From positions 19,709-83,708 of the forward strand of contig NZ_JADDRL010000038.1 of assembly GCF_021538895.1 (NCBI RefSeq): DNA of 64,000 bases. The letters are read 5' to 3'. This stretch comes from Streptomyces olivochromogenes. GTDB taxonomy: Bacteria; Actinomycetota; Actinomycetes; Streptomycetales; Streptomycetaceae. Below are positions 8,061-16,612 of the stretch, piece after piece. The position numbers and the translations under genes are program-made. The notes beneath the pieces were generated by a model that ran no database searches, was not told the origin of the DNA, and saw only the letters and a program-made list of their open reading frames with translations. Numbering within the stretch: the first letter of the stretch is position 1; the number at the start of each line of letters is the position of its first letter.

Positions 8061-9416
8061 GTGCGCGTCCACAGACACCTGCTGCCGGCATTCACCGCAG
8101 GAACCCTCGTCTTAGCCGGGCTCTACGCCGCGAGCATCCCGTCCCACGCAGCCGACACCTCCCCCACGCGGCCCCCGTCCTCCGCAGCCGCCGGTGAGAA
8201 CACCCGGACTGTCGAGTACTTCCCCAGCACCCACAGTGAGGGCAGACACCGCCAGGTCTCCGCCACCGTCCCGCAATGGATCAGGCAGAGCCGATCGGCC
8301 CCGGCGGTGAGCCCCGGCAAGACCCGCGTCACCGCACTCCAGCGCACAGGCGCTCCCGACGACCGCCTCGATGTCGTGATCATCGGCGACGGCTATAAGG
8401 CCGGTCAGCAGTCCGACTTCGAGGCGGACGCACGCACCAAGCTGAACGCGATCTTCCAGATCGAGCCGTACAGGAGCTACCGCGGACTGTTCAACTTCTG
8501 GCTCGTGGAGGCCATCTCCAACCAGTCGGGGGTCACCGGCGACCCGACTCGAGACGTCGTCAAGGACACCGCCGTCAGCAGCTACTTCTACTGCGACGAC
8601 ACCGAGCGACTGCTCTGCATCGACGAGCAGAAGGTCGACTCCTACGCGCAGCGGGCACCGGACTCCGACATCGTCTTCGTCATCGCGAATTCCACGAAGT
8701 ACGGCGGCGCCGGGTACAGCGGCCTCACCTCCACCGCCGGCCACACGGGTATCGCCACGATGTCCTCCGACAACCCCAGCTCCTACCTGATAGGCGCCCA
8801 TGAACTCGGCCACTCCATAGGCCTGCTCGGGGACGAGTACGAGGACGGGGGCGGCGACCGCTACCCCGGACCGGAACCCACCGAGCCCAACCTCACGATG
8901 CAGACCGCCGCCGACATGCAGGACCACCGGGCCAAGTGGTACCGCTGGATCGGTGAGAGTGACCCGTCGGGCGGCACGGTCGGCGCGTACGAAGGCGGCG
9001 GTTACCACCACCACGGCATCTATCGCCCCACCGAGAACTCCATCATGCGAAGCCTGAGCAACGACAGGTTCAACCTGCCCGGTCAGGAAGCGATGATCGA
9101 GGGCTTCTACCGCCACGCCTCCCTGCTCACCGCCCGCACCCCCACCGCCCGCACCCTGGGGGCTTCCGACCCCCTTCGCGTCAGCGTCGCCCGGCTGCCG
9201 CGCGACGGTCTGTCCGACGTGCGCGTGCACTGGTACGTCGACGGAGTCGAAGTCCGGAAGGCGGTCGGCCGCCGCACAGTCACGCCGAGCGCGCTGCGGA
9301 TCAGTCCGGGTACGCACACGGTCACCGCGACGGCCACCGACGACACGTCGGCGCTGCGCGAGCCCGCGGCCCGGCAAGCTGCCTCCAGCAGTGTGAGCTG
9401 GCAGATTGCCGAGTAG
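8061..9416 (+). CDS. Secreted M64-family (IgA-peptidase-like) metallopeptidase
   Basis: A 451-residue protein with a signal peptide ending near SHAAD (about residue 31). The zinc site is H247-E248-L-G-H251-S-I-G-L-L-G-D258, the HExxHxxGxxxD pattern of peptidase family M64. The stretch DRLDVVIIGDGY near residue 101 is the typical start of the catalytic domain. Residues after about 370 form a beta-rich domain. GTG at 8061 has GAGG 5 nt upstream. It probably works outside the cell on proteins; its natural substrate cannot be read from sequence. It converges with the ArsR-type gene across a strong hairpin. Confidence 0.88.
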   Translation: MRVHRHLLPAFTAGTLVLAGLYAASIPSHAADTSPTRPPSSAAAGENTRTVEYFPSTHSEGRHRQVSATVPQWIRQSRSAPAVSPGKTRVTALQRTGAPDDRLDVVIIGDGYKAGQQSDFEADARTKLNAIFQIEPYRSYRGLFNFWLVEAISNQSGVTGDPTRDVVKDTAVSSYFYCDDTERLLCIDEQKVDSYAQRAPDSDIVFVIANSTKYGGAGYSGLTSTAGHTGIATMSSDNPSSYLIGAHELGHSIGLLGDEYEDGGGDRYPGPEPTEPNLTMQTAADMQDHRAKWYRWIGESDPSGGTVGAYEGGGYHHHGIYRPTENSIMRSLSNDRFNLPGQEAMIEGFYRHASLLTARTPTARTLGASDPLRVSVARLPRDGLSDVRVHWYVDGVEVRKAVGRRTVTPSALRISPGTHTVTATATDDTSALREPAARQAASSSVSWQIAE

Positions 9417-9488
9417 AGCGGTCGCCGTCGACGATCACGGCCCTCAGATGCAGGGGCCTGTTGGACCTGTCGGCGTCGTTCACCGACT

Positions 9489-9536
9489 GCCGGTCGATGT
9501 CCCGCACCGGCCAGCCGGCGCGGGACATCGACCGGC
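9489..9536. terminator. Perfect 17-bp stem terminator between convergent genes
   Basis: Arms at 9489-9505 and 9520-9536 are exact reverse complements (17 bp) around a 14-nt loop. It lies between the stop of the M64 gene (9416) and the 3' end of the minus-strand ArsR-type gene (9579), so it can serve both. Confidence 0.85.
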
Positions 9537-9578
9537 TCACGACGGCATCGCGTTGTCTTTCTGGCAGACCGAAGCCAC

Positions 9579-10664
9579 TCAGCGCAGTACGGCCGCCAGC
9601 AAGTCGGAACCCAGCGCCGTCAGGTCGGACACATTGAGGACGTAGCGAACATAACGACCATGCCGCTGGGCGGTGAGCAGCCCCGCCCGGCGCAGGACGG
9701 CGAGGTGTCGGGAAACCTCCGGAGGTGAGAGTTCCCAGGCATGGGCCAGCTCACCGTTGGTGTGCGCGCCGCGGGCCAGGGTGCGCAGCAGCCTCAGCCG
9801 TACCGGATGGGCGAGTGCCTCCAGCCGTAGAGTGACCGTTTCCAGCGATACCGGCTCTGCTGGGCTCGGCTCGGCCACGGGGTACTGCATCACCGGCTGC
9901 CACCCGGGCGCGAAGACCGCCACCAGGTGCGGACTGCCGAAGACACTGGGGATGAAAGTGACCCCTGTGCTGTGGGCGGCGGTCGCCTTGTCCTGCAGTT
10001 TGTCCACGACGATGCAGTCGCCGTCCGGTGCCAGGGTGACCGCACCGGAGACCGACGCGAGTGCCGCCCCGATGCCCTGGCGCCTGAGCAGGTCGTTCTT
10101 GAGGCGCAGGTCGGTGGCGAGCTGCACGGCGACGTCCGTCCAGGCGGCGTCGAAGAAGGCCTCGGCACACTGTTCGAGGGTGCGGCGCACCCGCGCCCGC
10201 ACGGCGGCCGGGTCCGCGAGCAGACGTTCCGCGAAGGCTTCTTGTTGCGCGCCGCGGGCCTGGGCCAGGTCCAGGGCCCGCTCGCGCGCGGTCGTATCGG
10301 TGAGCGGCGAAGGAGATCCGAAGTGGACCCGGTTGCTGCCGCACGTCGTCACGAGCGCGGCGGTCACATACCTTTCGTCGTCGATCCGGTCCACGTCGTC
10401 CAACTCCTCGGCGAGGGTGGGCCGAGGCCGGGCGGGGAGCAGAAAGTCGGCTCGTGAGGAACGCCAGAGGAACTCCGCCTCCCTGAGCCGCTCGGCCAGC
10501 TCCGGCCGCAGCCCTGCCCAGACTTCTCCGGCCCAGTCGGCGAGCTGGGGATGATGCCCGGGTTCGGCCAGCACGTGCAGCATCGCGGTCAGCTCGGCCA
10601 ACGGGGAGGCGGCGAACCGCAGCCGCTCGGACGGCAGGCCGCTGATGTCGATCCTCAACGTCAT
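9579..10664 (-). CDS. ArsR-type winged-helix regulator with DUF5937 domain
   Basis: A 361-residue protein. Residues 1-265 match the DUF5937 layout found fused to ArsR helices in actinomycetes; the winged helix is at about 275-345 (HPVRLRLLRTLARG, then LSPPEVSRHLAVLRRAGL). Such proteins are presumed ligand-responsive repressors; the N-terminal domain probably senses the ligand. It is divergent from an MFS transporter, and a perfect 14-bp-arm palindrome lies between them, 35 nt upstream of its own start, so it most likely represses both itself and the exporter. No metal-binding Cys cluster typical of SmtB/ArsR is seen. Confidence 0.82.
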   Translation of the reverse strand: MTLRIDISGLPSERLRFAASPLAELTAMLHVLAEPGHHPQLADWAGEVWAGLRPELAERLREAEFLWRSSRADFLLPARPRPTLAEELDDVDRIDDERYVTAALVTTCGSNRVHFGSPSPLTDTTARERALDLAQARGAQQEAFAERLLADPAAVRARVRRTLEQCAEAFFDAAWTDVAVQLATDLRLKNDLLRRQGIGAALASVSGAVTLAPDGDCIVVDKLQDKATAAHSTGVTFIPSVFGSPHLVAVFAPGWQPVMQYPVAEPSPAEPVSLETVTLRLEALAHPVRLRLLRTLARGAHTNGELAHAWELSPPEVSRHLAVLRRAGLLTAQRHGRYVRYVLNVSDLTALGSDLLAAVLR

Positions 10665-10698
10665 CCCCGCATCATCACCGACCGCATGGCCGACGACG

Positions 10699-10729
10699 AC
10701 GTCGGTTGACGGTATCCGTCAACCGACGT
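10699..10729. promoter_or_regulatory. Operator: perfect 14-bp inverted repeat between regulator and MFS gene
   Basis: ACGTCGGTTGACGG at 10699-10712 and its exact reverse complement at 10716-10729 are separated by TAT. The site sits 34 nt upstream of the regulator start and 35 nt upstream of the MFS start, where it would overlap both promoters. TTGAC inside the left arm could be a -35 element for the MFS gene. Confidence 0.82.
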
Positions 10730-10764
10730 GGCCGGCCCGGCGGCCGCACGCACCGTTTGACGTC

Positions 10765-12060
10765 ATGGCAACCACCATCAAGACCCAGCCCCGCGCTCTC
10801 GTCCGTGCCTCCGGAGGAGCCCGCTATGCCGTCGCCTTGGTCGTGGACGCGCTCGGCACCGGCCTGCTGCGGCCCTTTCTGCTGCTCTACGGGGTGATGG
10901 TGCTGAGGCTGTCCGCGCCGACCACCGGCATCGCCATGACGGTCGGCGTCGTCGCGGGCCTGGTGTGCATGCCCGCGGTGGGCCAGTGGCTGGACCAAGG
11001 CGCACGCAGCACGGTCGTGGCAGCGTCGATGCTGGTGCGGGTGCTGGGTGTGGCGCTGCTGCTGGCCACCCCGGCGGGGCACGTCTGGCCGTTCGCGACG
11101 GCGGCGCTCTTCCTCGGCATCGGCAACCAAGCCTGGCCAGCCGCGCACGCGGCTCTCGTGGCCACGGTCTCCCACGGCCGGGAACGCGACGCCGCTCTCG
11201 CGGCGGCCCGTGCCCTGCGCAACGCCGGCCTGGGCGTGGGCGCGCTCGTCGCCACCGCCTGCCTGGCGGGCGGCACCACCGCGTTGCGGGCGCTGGCAGC
11301 CGTCACCGGGCTCGCCTATCTCGCCGCGGCGGCCCTGGCGTGGTCGGTCCACCTGCACGCGCAGCCGGCCGCCGCTCCGGCCAAGGACGGGGACGACGGG
11401 CGCGCACCTCGGATGCGCGCACTGCTGGCCGCGAACGTGGTCTACGTCTTCTGCCTCAACGTCCCCGAGATCGCGCTCCCTCTGGTCCTGGTGACGCAGT
11501 TGCACGCCTCCCCGGTGTGGTCGGCGGCCGTCTTCGTGGCCAACACGGTGCTGGTGGTCACCCTGCAGGTTCCGGTCACCGTCCTGATGTCCCGCTTCTC
11601 CCGGCGGACCGTGCTGGCTCTTGCCGGCGTGGTACTCGCCGCGTCCTACCTCGGCTTCCTCGCGGCCACCTCACTGGGACACGGCTGGGGTGCCCCGGCC
11701 GTCGCCACGGTGTCCGTGGTCTGCACCCTCGGCGAGATCCTCTACGCCGGTAGCGCCACCGCGCTCGTCACCGCCCTCGCCCCGGCCCACGTGCTGGGAC
11801 GCGTCCTCGCCCGCTTCCAACTCTCCACGGGCTTCGGCCTCGCCGTCTCCCCGGCGGCCATCACCGCTCTCGCTCCCCATGGCCCGACCGCCCTCTGGGG
11901 CACCCTCACCGCCACGACACTCCTGTCCACCGCCGCCGTGGCCACCGAGCAGGACCGAGGAGCGCGGCTCAGCGGTCGCCGCCGGACGCGCCCTGCTCGC
12001 CGAGGTGAGTCAGCCAGGTGTGCCGCGTATCACCGCGAGGGTCTTGATAGTGGAAGGTGA
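10765..12060 (+). CDS. MFS transporter, probable drug exporter
   Basis: A 431-residue protein with about 12 hydrophobic segments and the basic loop between helices 2 and 3 (VGQWLDQGARS) typical of major facilitator proteins. A central cytoplasmic loop around residue 210 splits the two six-helix halves. The ATG at 10765 is taken as start because a longer frame would run through the operator. The C-terminal 40 residues are Arg-rich and poorly conserved-looking. Divergence from an ArsR-type repressor suggests inducible efflux of a small toxic compound; substrate unknown. Confidence 0.85.
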   Translation: MATTIKTQPRALVRASGGARYAVALVVDALGTGLLRPFLLLYGVMVLRLSAPTTGIAMTVGVVAGLVCMPAVGQWLDQGARSTVVAASMLVRVLGVALLLATPAGHVWPFATAALFLGIGNQAWPAAHAALVATVSHGRERDAALAAARALRNAGLGVGALVATACLAGGTTALRALAAVTGLAYLAAAALAWSVHLHAQPAAAPAKDGDDGRAPRMRALLAANVVYVFCLNVPEIALPLVLVTQLHASPVWSAAVFVANTVLVVTLQVPVTVLMSRFSRRTVLALAGVVLAASYLGFLAATSLGHGWGAPAVATVSVVCTLGEILYAGSATALVTALAPAHVLGRVLARFQLSTGFGLAVSPAAITALAPHGPTALWGTLTATTLLSTAAVATEQDRGARLSGRRRTRPARRGESARCAAYHREGLDSGR

Positions 12061-12404
12061 GGCCGAGTGCGTCCGCTGCGACAGGGTCGGGGGGTGCGGG
12101 ACGGCCAGTTCGCGCGTCGGCTCGCTCACCTGGGCATAGGGGTCGATGCGATCGATCCGTCGCGGAGGCTCGCGCGCTGTCCGGCCGGATGGCCGATGAC
12201 CGGAGTCCGCGCTTCCAGGACGTGGACGTGACGGAAGTCGAACTCCCCAAGGCGCACTACGATTTCATCTCGTGCCTCGTCAGCATCCCTCGACCGCAGC
12301 CAGCCGGGCCAGGGCCTGGCTGCGGAAGTCATAGAGCTCTTCGACTGTCTGTTCCGACCGGGCCGGCGACAGCGTCTTCTGACAGATTGCCTCGCCGCCT
12401 GGGC
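12061..12404. other. Intergenic stretch without a recognised gene
   Basis: About 340 bases between convergent genes. Short open frames exist on the minus strand but none matches a family I know; it may hold decayed coding sequence. Confidence 0.35.
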
Positions 12405-13994
12405 TCAACTCGTGCCGATCGCTTGCGGGTAGTCGAAGAAGCCGGAGGGGTCGTATTTCCGCTTCACGTCGACCAGACGGGGGTAGTTCGTGCCGTAGTA
12501 GGCCTCCCGCCAGTTCTTCAGCGTCGGGTCGGGGAAGTTCTGGTATGCGTGTTCGGGCGACCTGCCGGGGAAGATGTCGTCGTAGAACTGCTTGAGCCAG
12601 CGGAGGTTGACTTCGGCGACGTCGGGGCGGTCGTAGTCGGCCCACGAGGTCTCGGCGGCGAAGACGAAGAGGTCGTTTCGGTGTACGAACGCGGTCGCGT
12701 TCGGCGGTACCTGGTTGATCTTACCGCCGAGGGCGAACATGGCGAACCCGGCTCCGTCCTCGTTGTTGCTGCCAGGCCAGTCCAGCAGGCGCTCGGCAGC
12801 CGCGCTGACCTGCTGGTCGGTCAGGAGAGTGCGGGAGTCGAGGATCGCCGATTTGGTGGCAAAGCGATCGATCGGTGTGGTGGCGCTCAGCAGCACGCTC
12901 GCCTCACCGGGCGTGACCTGACGAACGGACGCGCTGTTGCGGGCGCGTTCCTCGGTCGTGCCGATCTGGAGCAGCGGGTCGAGGATGGCACGCAGTTCCT
13001 GGACAGTGCCGTAGAACTGGCCGATGGCGTTGACGTTGGCGTTGGCATGGATCTGTGTCCTGGTCGTTCCGTGGGTGCCAATGCCCAGACGCAGATGGAA
13101 CCGCTTGTCGTCCGCGGTGTCCTGGGCGATGTGCTGCGCGGCGGCGATCACCGGCAGTACGGAGTCCAGGCTCCAGCGGAGCTGGTAGAAGCCCACGGTG
13201 CCCTCGAACTGCTCGTACTGGAAGGTGAACGAGGTGTGGACACCGAAGTTGTTGCCGGCTCCGCCGCGGCAGGCCCAGAACAAGTCGGGGTGCGTATCCT
13301 TGCCGGCCTTGACCGTGCGTCCGTCGGCGAGCACGACGGTCGTGGAAACGAGCCGGTCGCATGTCAGCCCGAACATCTTGTCGCTGAAGCCGATACCGCC
13401 GCCAAGCACCAGCCCTGCGACCCCGACACTGGGGCAACGGCCGGTCGGCACGAACATGCCCTGGTCCTCCAACAGCGGATGCAGGTCGCCATTGGTGACG
13501 CCGGCCCCTACGGTGACGGTGCCGGCGTCGTGCACGACCTTCATCGGCCCATAGACCCGAGGGCGGGCACGACCCGGGATCGGGGTGGAGACGATGCTCT
13601 TCATGCGGGCCATGTTCAGCAGCAGGCCCCTGGTGGTCGAATACCCGGCGTAGTTGTGTCCCAGCCCGGAGCGCGGTACGACGGGCAGCCCTACCGCGCG
13701 AGCCCAGCGGATCGCCTCGCACACGTCGCCGGTGGTCGCGCAGGCAACGATGCCGGCAGGCAGAATTCCGGCGTACCTGTGGTTGAACGGCAAGGCCAGC
13801 GACACGTATTCAGAGCCATACGGCCGGTAGAGGGTAGCCCCAGGGGACAGCGCATCAGCCAACCGCTTCCAGTCCCGAGCGCCAACAGGCCCTGCTGCCT
13901 CGGCTGCCGCCGCACTCTCCGGTGCCTGCAGCGCCAGTGCCCCACCAACACTGCCCAGCACGCCTGCCCGCAGCACATCCCGCCTGTCGATCAC
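12405..13994 (-). CDS. Exported FAD-linked oxidase (berberine-bridge-like), first copy
   Basis: A 529-residue flavoprotein of the PCMH/BBE family. The N-terminus DRRDVLRAGVLGSVGG is a Tat-type signal. The FAD domain shows RSGLGHNYAGYS (near residue 110; the usual GGH is GLGH here, with His as likely covalent flavin site) and VAGLVLGGGIGFSDKMFGL. The C-terminal BBE motif is YYGTNYPRLVDVKRKYDP. Family members oxidise sugars or alkaloid-like substrates and pass electrons to O2, giving H2O2. It is followed 420 nt away by an exported vanadium haloperoxidase, which uses H2O2. The substrate cannot be read from sequence. Confidence 0.85.
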   Translation of the reverse strand: MIDRRDVLRAGVLGSVGGALALQAPESAAAAEAAGPVGARDWKRLADALSPGATLYRPYGSEYVSLALPFNHRYAGILPAGIVACATTGDVCEAIRWARAVGLPVVPRSGLGHNYAGYSTTRGLLLNMARMKSIVSTPIPGRARPRVYGPMKVVHDAGTVTVGAGVTNGDLHPLLEDQGMFVPTGRCPSVGVAGLVLGGGIGFSDKMFGLTCDRLVSTTVVLADGRTVKAGKDTHPDLFWACRGGAGNNFGVHTSFTFQYEQFEGTVGFYQLRWSLDSVLPVIAAAQHIAQDTADDKRFHLRLGIGTHGTTRTQIHANANVNAIGQFYGTVQELRAILDPLLQIGTTEERARNSASVRQVTPGEASVLLSATTPIDRFATKSAILDSRTLLTDQQVSAAAERLLDWPGSNNEDGAGFAMFALGGKINQVPPNATAFVHRNDLFVFAAETSWADYDRPDVAEVNLRWLKQFYDDIFPGRSPEHAYQNFPDPTLKNWREAYYGTNYPRLVDVKRKYDPSGFFDYPQAIGTS

Positions 13995-14413
13995 AGCGAC
14001 CCACCCTCACGCAGCAGTCGCAGGCTCCTCCTGCGATCCCATCGGCCAGTTCACCGATCGTCGACCGGTGCCGTCCCCGCCGGCTGCCCACTCGCCAGAC
14101 GCACCACGCGAAAGGACGAGAGACGCACGGCCAAACAGCTCAGACAGTGGCACCATGCCGCGAATCGCCCGCGAGGGTACGGACTCCTGACAGCGACTTG
14201 GCCGGTACCGCTGGGCCAGCGGCCGTCAGCGCCTCCACCATGCGGTACTCGGCAAAGGCGCTGACGGCTTTCCCGACATCCAGAGGACGGGTCGACACGC
14301 GCGGTTTTCAAACCGAAGGCTGTGCCGACGCGACTATGGAGTTGTCCACGGTCTGGCCGGCGTTGTCGCGGCGGCGCCCAAGCCCCCGCACAGGCGTGGA
14401 CCACGGTGTCGTC
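13995..14413. other. Spacer between oxidase and haloperoxidase genes
   Basis: About 420 bases. Contains a long-stem hairpin (14222-14268) but no recognisable gene; short frames on both strands have no family resemblance. Confidence 0.4.
14222..14268. terminator. 13-bp stem hairpin downstream of haloperoxidase gene
   Basis: GCCGTCAGCGCCT (14222-14234) and its exact complement at 14256-14268 with a 21-nt loop. It lies 146 nt past the haloperoxidase stop on the minus strand, a plausible rho-independent terminator. Confidence 0.6.
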
Positions 14414-15910
14414 TCACCACTGATGCGAACTGCCCGGTCGCGTCGGCCGCAGCGCGTTGGCGAACACGTAGTCGCCAACGTTGGTACCGATCGCCCTCCC
14501 GTCCTCGGCGTCCCAGCGGAAGTGCACGCCCAGCCAGAGTCGGCTGAACTCGCCCTCCTCGGCGACCTGGCTGAAGCTGTCGATCCGGCGGTACGACTCG
14601 ATGGTGTGCGGGTCCTCGGAGTGGGCGATGAACGAGACGTTGTCACGACCGAAGAAGTGCTTCATCGCGGTTGCCCACGCACCCGTGAAGTTGGCGTGCC
14701 CGGAGGTCCAGGCGCAGAAGCACGGGGTGAACGGACGCCCTGAGCGGTCCGCGCTGAGCGGCTCCCAGGTCGCGTTCGCGCCGCCCGTCGCCTGGATCGC
14801 GGACACCGGGCGCCACAGCTCGATCGGGCTGTCGAACTTGGAGTCCCAGGCCGCGATCCCGGCATCCGCCAACGACAGCGCCGACAGCGCGAACAAGTGC
14901 GTTGTCTCGTAAGTGTCGAGCTTGAACTTCTTGGCGACGATCCCGGTCAGTTCGAGCAACTGCCCCGGGGGGTGGTAGGTGCCGTTCAGGTCATGGTCCC
15001 AGAACCAGCCGATGACGGTCTGCTCGTAGGTGCGCTCGGTGGAGTCGACGGCACCGACCCGTCGTACCTCGTCGCGTTGGGCCGCGTACTCCGGGCTGGC
15101 CACCAGATCGGCGTAGGAAGTGAAGCCTCGCAGGGTGGGAGGCCGGAACTGCGAGCCGGAGCGGAGCACGAACGGCCTCACCTTGCCCCAGTTCGGGGTC
15201 ACCGCGTCGCTCGGCTGCTTGCAGGCCCCTTCGTCGGGCGTCGCGTCTTCACCCGTCGGCCGCCAGGCGCCAGGTGTGGTGGTGTCGCCGTGGTAGACCT
15301 CCGGGTTGTCCGAACCGTCGCCCGCCCGGGATTTGTTGATCTGTCTCACCACGGGGTCGACCACCAGGCGGTCGAGGGGGTCGTAGGAGTGGGGGGAGTG
15401 GCCGGTCCGGGCCCTGTACTGGGCGTCGATGTAGGCCTGGTCGCCCGGGTACAGCTGCGAGATCGTCCGGTACGCCGTGCGGTCGATCAGCCGCTCCTCC
15501 TCGTCCGGACTCGGCCGCGAGTGTTTGTCGGCGTACTTCAGTGGCCGGTTGAGGTACGGCTCGTACTTCAGGGTTCCGTACGTGTACTGATAGGCGCTCT
15601 CGGCGTTGTAGATCGCCGCGAAGACGATCGCCCCCGACCTGGAGAGTTTGCCGGGCGAGGCGTCCCAGCCCCGCGCATTGCGGAACGTCTGGGCCAGGAC
15701 CTTGTTCCAGTACTGCGTCGGATCGTCCTTGTGCCCAGTCGCGGCGGCGGCCTGCGGCGCACCGGCCGCCACCGGACTCAGTCCGGCGAGCAGGGCACCG
15801 GCCACGGCGGCGGCCCGTAGCCGGCCCAGGCGTCCGCCAACACGGGACTTCAAGCGCGGGAGCCCAGACTTCGCGGCCGGTCGACGGCCATGATCTGGAT
15901 TAAGAGGCAC
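14414..15910 (-). CDS. Exported vanadium-dependent haloperoxidase / PAP2-fold protein
   Basis: 498 residues from a GTG at 15908-15910, chosen because AAAGGA lies 8 nt upstream and it gives a proper signal peptide (GRLRAAAVAGALLAGL to about AAAAT); a longer reading to 15982 lacks these. Vanadate-site motifs are present in order: LWRPVSAIQA, SGHANFTGAWA and RLWLGVHFRWDAEDG. These enzymes oxidise halides with H2O2 to hypohalous species; the same fold occurs in acid phosphatases. The spacing between the conserved Lys and WRP looks longer than usual, so specificity is uncertain. Flanked by two exported FAD oxidases. Confidence 0.82.
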   Translation of the reverse strand: MPLNPDHGRRPAAKSGLPRLKSRVGGRLGRLRAAAVAGALLAGLSPVAAGAPQAAAATGHKDDPTQYWNKVLAQTFRNARGWDASPGKLSRSGAIVFAAIYNAESAYQYTYGTLKYEPYLNRPLKYADKHSRPSPDEEERLIDRTAYRTISQLYPGDQAYIDAQYRARTGHSPHSYDPLDRLVVDPVVRQINKSRAGDGSDNPEVYHGDTTTPGAWRPTGEDATPDEGACKQPSDAVTPNWGKVRPFVLRSGSQFRPPTLRGFTSYADLVASPEYAAQRDEVRRVGAVDSTERTYEQTVIGWFWDHDLNGTYHPPGQLLELTGIVAKKFKLDTYETTHLFALSALSLADAGIAAWDSKFDSPIELWRPVSAIQATGGANATWEPLSADRSGRPFTPCFCAWTSGHANFTGAWATAMKHFFGRDNVSFIAHSEDPHTIESYRRIDSFSQVAEEGEFSRLWLGVHFRWDAEDGRAIGTNVGDYVFANALRPTRPGSSHQW

Positions 15911-16119
15911 GGCATTCCTTTCGACGTCGCTGATCAGCAGCGGCAGCGTAAGGTCGGAAATACGCAAATCAAGATCAGCCACGCCGATATACCGCGCGCC
16001 TGATATGAATTCAGGATTTACGCGGAAATGCTCATCCGGTCTTGATTGACAGCCCCGCTGAGCTGTGATCGCCCAGGCGTGAAGGTCTCACTCGTGTGAG
16101 CGATTTCCTGATCCACCGA

Positions 16120-16340
16120 AAGGCGGCCGTCCGACACTGACTCCGCGAAGAGCGCATGCTCGCCCGGCAAGTCAGCCCACCCTGCGGCCGTTCTCCAAGA
16201 GGTAGATCGCGTCGGGTTCACCGCGAGCAGCCGCCCGAGCTCGCGGTCGCGGCCGATCTCTTCGGCCGTCTCGCGGCGAGCGCCCCGGGCGCGGCGTCTC
16301 CCCGTTGTCGGACTCGATGGTGCCACCCGGAAGCGTATGT
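16120..16340 (-). pseudogene. Decayed Nudix hydrolase fragment
   Basis: Reading the minus strand in two frames recovers a Nudix box: LPGGTIESDNGETPR in one frame (about 16293-16336) and ARRETAEEIG in the next (about 16255-16290), followed by ELGRLLAVNPTR. A one-base shift in the middle of the box breaks the frame, so no functional enzyme can be made. It abuts a transposase fragment, suggesting it was truncated by insertion. Confidence 0.55.
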
Positions 16341-16453
16341 CGTCGATCGGCTGTCTCCTGGCCCATATCGGCGGTCGGCCGGACTTTTTTGTTCCTTGGC
16401 GACAGCGACTCCAGCACCGCCCACTGCTCGTCCGTCAGATCTCCGCGCGCCAC
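16340..16453 (-). mobile_element. IS5-family transposase N-terminal fragment
   Basis: From a GTG at 16453 the minus strand reads VARGDLTDEQWAVLESLSP, the typical first residues of IS5-group transposases, then loses similarity after about 30 residues and runs into the Nudix remnant. No DDE catalytic region is present. Confidence 0.6.
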
Positions 16454-16612
16454 AGAGCGCCGACCCGGGGCGGGGTCTACGGCATCACGCGCTGGGCGTG
16501 GTTGGCGCGTGTCGAGACGGTGCACCGTGGCCGCCCTTGCTACTGTCCGCTTCGCCTAAATCATCCACAAAGGACCGATTCGCACCTGTTTGCGGTCGAG
16601 AGGACATGGACC

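Noticed and set aside
12057..14264. 735-codon plus-strand open frame
   Set aside because: It lies antisense to the FAD oxidase gene at 12405-13994, whose protein is clearly recognisable; GC-rich third positions create long antisense frames.
15911..15982. Longer start for the haloperoxidase gene
   Set aside because: The added residues break the signal peptide, and the GTG at 15910 has a good ribosome site.
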